Assembly: GCA_000827495.1 (NCBI GenBank)
Contig: KN817522.1
Location: 558,001-622,000 of the forward strand
Reading direction: 5' to 3'
Source of the DNA: Hypholoma sublateritium FD-334 SS-4
Lineage: Eukaryota; Basidiomycota; Agaricomycetes; Agaricales; Strophariaceae
DNA: 64,000 nucleotides
Part shown: positions 55,367 to 64,000 of the stretch, in pieces
Layout: every line of letters begins with the position of its first letter
Numbering within the stretch: the stretch's first letter is position 1
The notes under the pieces: model-generated
Told to the model about the DNA's origin: nothing
Database searches by the model: none
Seen by the model: the letters and a program-made list of their open reading frames with translations, nothing else
Position numbers and translations under genes: made by a program

Positions 55367-56257
55367 CTATGTGATAAGTAAGTTGATCTGGACTCGGACT
55401 TCAACTGTATTGCGTATCTGGGTAGCTTGTCTGCCAAAAGCATGGTATACTAGGCTTATAAGGAGTTGTATTTTTTTTTATCTCTAGCTGTGAAATATAT
55501 TTTACTTGTGCGTCAATCGAGTGAATAATATCAAGTCGATATCCGAATTGAAAGGCTATGGTAACGCGAACGGCCTCCGGCGCGATCGATGTTGGTGCCG
55601 GTCCGCTGCGGCGGACGTTCGGCGTGACGCCTTGAATAATCGCCAACTCAACCGCCAACTCCGAGGACCGACGTCGATGACCAGCTCGCCTACAACCCTG
55701 GCTTTACATTATCTTTTTCTATTCACATCTCCGTCACTGATCCATGCAATGGAACAAAGACGCTCGGTGGTCCTGATCATGGAGTCGTACACGGGGCCCA
55801 GGCGTGCCTCTGAATCCCTTCGAAATGCGCAACTGATAAGTAGCTCACTGAAAAGAGCTGTTTTGCCCACGCTTCAGAGCCGCCGGTGAGCTCCCGGTCA
55901 ACTTTGGGTCTGAATATTAACAGATGCAGTGCTCATCGTTCTAAGTAGGTGTGCAAAGATCGGCGGTGGCAAGGGACGTCTGACTGAATCGAGTGCCTCA
56001 GAAAGAGATATCCCTCGCACTGCCTTGATGCAAACATACACTGTGTTATAGCGCCCGTCTCAATTTGTCCAATTGGGCACCCTGGGTCTTTATTCCTGGC
56101 AGACGTGACATGCACCGCTACGTCAGTGTGGCTGGGGGCCGAATCCGTATATAACTCCTTCCTCTCGTCTGCCACCAGGCTCCCCTGGCGTGTCATCCGG
56201 TGCAACCAGCGTAGGGTTGCTTCTCTATCCCACCCGACGCTCTCTTCCTGCTATCAG
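55367..56257. other. Intergenic between the two RBR genes
   Basis: About 0.9 kb. Contains a poly-T run near 55469 and no gene that I can support. Confidence 0.5.
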
Positions 56258-58905
56258 ATGGCGGCCATGGATCCTATCCTCGATCCTAGCGCCAATGACC
56301 TAGTCAAGTCTTTCCTGTATCCTGAAAACCCAATATTCGTGGACGGAGCAGGTCCTCAAGTGATTCCTTACCGGGCTTCTAGCACTTGCTGTGATCCGAA
56401 TGAGGATGAACCGACCAGCGCAATAATCCCCGCTCTTGGCTTTGCTGCTCTCAATTACGTCCGATTGGCCTGGAAATTGGAGGCAGAAGGGGTCGCAGAT
56501 GAAGAGCTTCTTCGGCACTTGATATCACAGCTTATGATTGATGTGAGTGCGCCTTCTTTCCAATTCTTAAGATGGGCTTCAATCCTATGGCAACGTCTCC
56601 ATATCATGCTAATGGCGCGTCCCAATCCCTTCAGGATGCGGCGGATATCACAAATGAGCTTAAAAGCACTGTTAACATGCACGTCGAGGATCTGCTCAAG
56701 GTCCCGATATTCGAAGCGGCAGTGATCATGGCGCCCCTGGTCCCGATATCTTTTCCTGAAACCATTGAATTGAAAAATATTATCTCGTATGCTTTATTTT
56801 ATCGTGAATATACTTATTTAATCTGACTCGTCTTTAAATTACTTAGCTCCTGGTTTTCAAGAGCGCCCAAGAATATCCAGGCCACACTTTTCAGTCAATC
56901 TCATGAAATCATTATTTGTCTTCGGATACCAATAGTCGACTCAGCGATCTATGTGCTACTGGACTTTCATCCTCGAGATAACCACCCAGATGGTCCAGCA
57001 TTGACGATAACCAAAGAACTAGACGATATAATTACGTTCATCGATAGTATGCCATCCAAAGGACAAGTCGTTCTCGATACCGGCGCTACAGACAGGCACT
57101 TTTCTCTCCACTGCTTGGCGTCGAAACCAGACATCCACAAGCTAGACATAAAAGATCTCATCGGCAAGAGCGTTGCATATCTGGCCAGGTGTTCCGCGGC
57201 ATTTGCTGCATCAGAACACATCGCGCAACTGCGGTTGCAAGCTGAACGTTTCCGGAAGAGCGCACGAAAATCGATCGTACTAGATTCTCCAAATCTTAAA
57301 TTGCTCTCGGAGTCACAGACTATCTCTACGCCTAGGAATCGACCGCTGGATATGAGGGACCTTACTGAGAATATGCAGCAACGCTCTGATTCTGGGTGGC
57401 AATTACCACCATCACTTCCTAACTTGGCTGTCGACAATCCCTGGCAAGGTGCTACCGATGCCGTTCTCGTTACGTCGTCAGATGAAGTTGCTTCTGCATG
57501 CCAAGATGAGCTTCACTTGCCTAGGACAATACAAGAAGAAACGACAGAAATAGCAAGTGCGTCGGTATCGGTACAGTTGGCAATGCCGATCGATGAGTCA
57601 ACTTCGATGGATTCTCATATAACTGCCGTTTTAGACGTTGAAGATGATTCGTGGCACGGTATTCTGGCTCAACAATTACAAGAAGAAGAAGAATTACAGA
57701 TGATGCTGTCTCAACATGGCGTGGGGGATAATGCATGGCTTATCGCTTTGCAAAAGAGGTCTCAAGCAGAGATTCTCGCATCATCGTCTACCTCCCAGGA
57801 TGACAATATGAGGGACTGGTACCTGGCTGTGCAACTACAACAGGAAATCGACGTTGGCAGCATTGACCTTAACGTACGACAGCCTGTCGAAAGCGCGTCT
57901 TCATCAATGACCACTATCGAGATACCTCATGCCTACCCCGCTTTTGAATGCGGTATATGTGGCGAGCTCCAGAACATCGCGACGAGGATCCGCCTTCCCG
58001 ATTGTAGCCATACAGTTTGCAAGGAGTGTTTGACCGGATTTGCGACGACAAAAATAGACGAGGGCCGCTATCCTATATTTTGTCCCGAATGCATCGCAGA
58101 AAGACCACGAGCTATTAGAACTCGTACGTTCTTTCTCCAGACTGCCTAGACCAATTGCACTGAAAGATATCTATAGAAGTGAATGAGGAAATCATGCAGC
58201 AACTAGACCTTCCGGAAGAACAACGAAGTCGACTTCAAGAACTTCAATTAGTGACCCATTGTATCAGTGTACAATGCCCGAGGTAAATAACGAGATTTTC
58301 TAGTGTCTGATATACTGATTAAAAGTATCTCAGCTGCAAAGAAATAATGAACGTCGATCGTGCAGAATTCGGCGAACATAATATCCTAGTTTGCCCCCTG
58401 CCGAGATGCGCTCATAAATGGTGTAAATGCTGCCTCAAGGCCTTAGCAAGCTCCCAAGATCGACATCGCTGCAAAAACGGCAATATAGAACGACTGATGA
58501 AACGCAAAGGGTGGAAATACTGCCCAGGTCAGTACATCCATGATGTTTAACATTTGTTGCAAACAAGATCTCAACTTCAATCACCCAGGGTGCAGGACGC
58601 CAGTACAAAAGGAAATGGGATGCAACCATATGACGGTTAGTATCAAAATTTGATTGTCATTGCGAGGCGGTTCCAACTGATTATTTCCATAGTGCGGGAC
58701 ACCTGGTTGCAACGTGTAAGCTTACTCTCGTCTGACCGGAAAGTCGAACCAAGGTTCTGATATATGAATTTCCAGCCACTTCTGCTATAAATGTGGCGCG
58801 CTGATGATTGATACCACTAACGGCGGGGATGTTGGGACCGCGGTTACCGACCACTATAACGAGTGTCGGCTTTTTGACCGCAAGTGGAAGTGTAGCATCC
58901 AATGA
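56258..58905 (+). CDS. RBR-type E3 ubiquitin ligase, long form with N-terminal extension (RBR2)
   Basis: Eight exons (56258-56542, 56635-56786, 56847-58123, 58177-58282, 58334-58527, 58589-58635, 58693-58715, 58776-58905) give 737 residues. Residues 1-260 form an unrecognised domain (AALNYVRLAWKLEAEGVADE; LLDFHPRDNHPDGPALTITK). Around residues 410-480 three motifs of the form WxxxLAxQLQxE occur (DDSWHGILAQQLQEEEE, DNAWLIALQKRSQAE, MRDWYLAVQLQQE). The RBR follows: RING1 CGICGELQNIATRIRLPDC, SHTVCKECLTGF, FCPEC; IBR CKEIMNVDRAEF, RCAHKWCKCCLKA; RING2 WKYCPGC, MGCNHMTC, CNVHFCYKCG with the catalytic Cys after GCNHMT. Both RBR proteins end in CSIQ. Internal splices keep phase throughout. Confidence 0.87.
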
Positions 58906-59180
58906 GTGCCTTTTAAACTTGCTTTCAGGTATCTTGCCCCATCTTTCTCTTTACTTCCTCTTTGAAACTTTGATCAACTCTCTCTCCACATTTCATTCTG
59001 TGTTGCGTGTACAGTGTTTTCTTGACCATTTTTCGACGTGTATGTAGATGTACTTAATGTAAGCATACAGTTAGTTATGTAGCACGCGGCGCAGTATTTT
59101 TAGATACGAGCAATTGATGGTTACGTAATATGCACTTTTTTGAACGGTTAGACTCCTTCAAACGCTCTCTCCTCTATAAA

Positions 59181-61442
59181 ATGGTCGAAGCCCATCTCGT
59201 CGATAAAAAGGCAACGTTTGCTTCGTTCTCTCATATCCTGGATGCCCGGATACTGCGCGCGCTCGCTGACGCAGGATTTGCTCGTCCAACACTTGTCCAA
59301 GTGAAAGCCATCCCACTGGGACTCGAAGGCCGCGATATCCTTGCTCGTGCGCGCACGGGAAGTGGCAAAACTGCCGCGTACTGTATCCCTGTTGTGCAGA
59401 AAATCCTGAGTTCCAAAAGTGTGGGTATGTTCCAATGCTGTCATTCCTTTGTACGGCGTTGAACGTTCTTCCAGACTTTGGCCGCTGAAGATGAAAACCG
59501 ACAAGTTACTCGCGCTTTGATCCTCGTCCCAACGCGAGAACTTTCTGAACAAGTGTCAACATATCTCAAAGGGCTGTTAACATACTGCGAAAAGGATGTC
59601 ACTATCACTAATGTGGCATCTGGGACAACATCACATCTTCAACGGTATGTTGATCTGCACATCTCGTTTTATTTACTAAATCGTCGTTAGAACCCTGCTC
59701 TCAGATAAACCCGACATTGTCATCGCTACACCCTCACGAGCACTTAACATGTTGCAGTCGAAAGTGCTGACACTCTCGTTCCTCGAGACCCTTGTTATCG
59801 ACGAAGCCGACCTCATCCTCTCATACGGGCACGATGAAGACGTCCGGGAGATCTTCAACGGTGGCCATCTTCCCAAAGTCCACCAATCGTTCTTGATGAG
59901 TGCCACCATGACGGAAGATGTTGAACTGTTGAAAGGGCTTACTCTCCGGAATCCCGTACGTTCGACAATATATCGTCTACCTACTTTATCTCACAAATTT
60001 GGCCAGGCAATATTAAAACTCGAAGAAGGCGAAGACGAGGCTGCCCTGTTGAGCCAATACGCCGTCAAGTACGCTCCAGCTTCTCTTTCAACCGAAATAA
60101 AATAATGATATATCTATCCGCTCAGATGCTCAGAAGTCGACAAATTCCTCCTTACATATGTTATTCTCAAGCTCAAACTCATTCGCGGGAAATGTATCAT
60201 CTTCGTCAACGACGTCGACCGCAGTTATCGCCTCAAGCTATTCCTTGAACAATTCTCCATCAAAACCTGTGTTCTCAACTCAGAACTCCCACTTAATTCG
60301 AGGTAGGCATATATCTTATGTTCAATGTCCTTTCTGATGTCGGGGCGAAGATATCATGTGGTACAAGAGTTCAACAAAGGAGTGTACGATTATATCATCG
60401 CCACTGATGAAAGCGGCGCACAAACCGAGTACGACACAGATGAGGAGGAAGAGGAGGAAGAGGCCGCAATTGAGGAGTGTGAGATGGACGGCTATTCACA
60501 TCACATATCCCATACTGATATATCTTCTCAGTCACTTCAACACAGCGCGAGCCAGAACCCACCGAACCTGTCGAAACGCCCTCAGAACCAAGCTCATCCA
60601 AACTGGATACCAAAAAACGCAAGCGCGATGGTTCTCCCGCACCCACGAAATCACGCAAACGAAAAGATAAAGGCAAGGACAAGGAATATGGTGTCACACG
60701 CGGCGTCGATTTCGTCGATGTTGCTTGCGTCCTAAACTTTGATCTGCCTACTACGTCGCGGTCATATACACACAGGGTTGGCCGGACGGCACGAGCGGGA
60801 AGGACAGGAATGTCATTATCCTTTGTGGTTCCCAATGAGCTTTGGGGAAAAAATAAAGTCGTCGGTTGCCTCCCGAGCGCTGAGAAGGATGAGATCGTGT
60901 TCAGCAAAATCGAGAAGGAGCAGGGCGCAAGAGGTAGCAAAATCAAGGAGTACAATTTCGACATGAAGCAAGTGGAGGCTTTCCGCTATCGTATGGAAGA
61001 TGCGCTGCGGAGCGTAACAAGAGCGGCGATCCGAGAGGCGAGGGTCAAGGAGCTGAAGTCGGAGATTTTGAATTCAGATAAGCTCAAGGTGAGAAATACG
61101 GCGATCTCAGGTTGAGAGAGACTGACCATTTGCTACCAGGCCCATTTCGAAGATAATCCTCTTGATCTTGAATTTCTTCGGCACGACAAACCGTTGCACC
61201 CTACCCGAGTACAACCGCACATGAAACATGTCCCTCAATACCTACTTCCCCACATAGCTCCTGTATCAGGCGACAAGGGAGATGACGTCAGCGCAAGCGC
61301 AAAACCATCGGCATTCATTCCTTTCAAGAAAGATCCCACTCGTGGAAAAGGACGAGGAAGGGGCCGCGGTGGACGCGGTGGAGGAAGCAGCGGGCGTGGT
61401 GGCAAGAAAAAATCTGACCCGCTCAAGAAGTTCGGTCGATAG
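59181..61442 (+). CDS. DBP9: DEAD-box RNA helicase DBP9 (DDX56), 60S ribosome biogenesis
   Basis: DBP9 acts in the nucleolus on pre-60S particles. Q-motif region: [40 protein letters not shown]. Motif I is ARTGSGKT, Ia [13 protein letters not shown], Ib [27 protein letters not shown] (DEAD), III MSATM. The C-terminal RecA domain has [33 protein letters not shown], the long acidic insert EEEEEEEA plus KKRKRDGS typical of DBP9, then [19 protein letters not shown], motif [15 protein letters not shown]. The extension LPHIAPV...FIPFKKDP ends in an RGG-like tail ([20 protein letters not shown]). An upstream in-frame Met at 59130 exists; 59181 starts closer to the family N-terminus. Several short introns. 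Confidence 0.92.
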
Positions 61443-61672
61443 TCATCCTTTCACTTCAGATGTCACTGCATGATAATTGATAATTGAATGTTTGTTCGGT
61501 CATTCCGACCTCGGGAGGTAGTTATGCTATCGGGGATGATCACAATAAGATAATATACAGTTGTCTGAAAGATACGGGATATAGGAATAAAAAGGCAGTA
61601 GGTGGAATAAAATACATTGCAGCAGGGAGCGTTGGCCGTCCAGCATCACTGGGTATCAAGGCCCTAAGCATC

Positions 61673-63681
<2,009 letters not shown>

Positions 63682-64000
63682 TCTTAAACCGCGAACAAAA
63701 GGCGGGGAAGAAGAAAATGCGGGGAAGGAGATGCGGGATAAAGATAGCGCATGGGGCTTTATAGGGAGATCCCCCCGCACCAAGGAAGAACGGAGCGGGC
63801 GCACCCACCTGAGCATGGACATCATACGCACAACTATCTTGTGACTTTCCGTCTGCATAACTTCTGCCGCCCATTCCGGCCCGGCATCTCTATTTGGCAA
63901 CTGCATACATCCTACAAATTAAACCGGACCCGGTCCTCTTCCGTCCAGGAAAACACGGGAAACGCGTGCGCCTCCGTGTTAAATACCCATTTGTCCAGCT
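63682..64000. promoter_or_regulatory. Glycerol kinase upstream region
   Basis: TATAAAG on the minus strand at 63757-63763, about 76 nt upstream of the ATG, is a good TATA-box candidate. Nothing else recognised up to the window edge. Confidence 0.5.

Overview
The window looks like nuclear DNA of a mushroom-forming basidiomycete (Agaricomycetes). Genes are dense and cut by many short introns, mostly 45-65 nt with GT...AG ends. They include lineage-typical families: class I hydrophobins, an AA9 lytic polysaccharide monooxygenase, a DUF6535 membrane protein, a fungal HNH-nuclease relic, RBR ubiquitin ligases and a Ste50/Ubc2 adaptor with SH3 domains. No tRNA, rRNA, CRISPR array or intact transposon was recognised. 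All identifications come from reading translated exons; no database search was run.

Layout. 1-12 kb: partial MsrB (-), eIF4E/4EHP-like factor (-) and the Kei1 sphingolipid subunit (+) from a shared 78-bp promoter, hydrophobin 1 (-), a TMEM14 protein (-), a damaged-looking AA9 LPMO (-), the IPI3 ribosome-assembly WD protein (-) and a DnaJ protein (+). 12.7-16.8 kb: an HNH pseudogene and an empty 3-kb stretch. 16.8-25.1 kb: tandem Ste50/Ubc2-like adaptors (-), one with SAM-RA-SH3-SH3 and one with SAM-RA only, then a large low-complexity protein (+) that may be a trafficking adaptor. 25.5-37 kb: a compact housekeeping block with a small membrane protein, BRAP2/ETP1 (-), a CoA-type Nudix hydrolase (+), Vma12 (-), ataxin-10 (+), Leo1 (-) and an unknown conserved protein (+).

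38-41 kb: three hydrophobins on about 1.2-kb tandem units that share promoter, 5' leader and a 16-bp 3' element. 43-50 kb: a cyclin-like protein (+), a DUF6535 protein (-), Erv1 (+) and a ZIP zinc transporter (-). 50-59 kb: ZNHIT2 (-), a duplicated copy of its 5' end, and two RBR E3 ligases (+) whose C-terminal exons have identical lengths. 59-64 kb: the DBP9 helicase (+) converging on glycerol kinase (-).

Together these are mainly housekeeping functions: ribosome assembly (IPI3, DBP9), Paf1-complex transcription (Leo1), V-ATPase assembly, mitochondrial disulfide relay, sphingolipid and glycerol metabolism. Lineage-specific functions interrupt them: surface coat proteins, plant-polymer attack, MAPK-adaptor duplication and ubiquitin-ligase duplication. 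The GC-rich housekeeping genes contrast visibly with the AT-richer accessory stretches.
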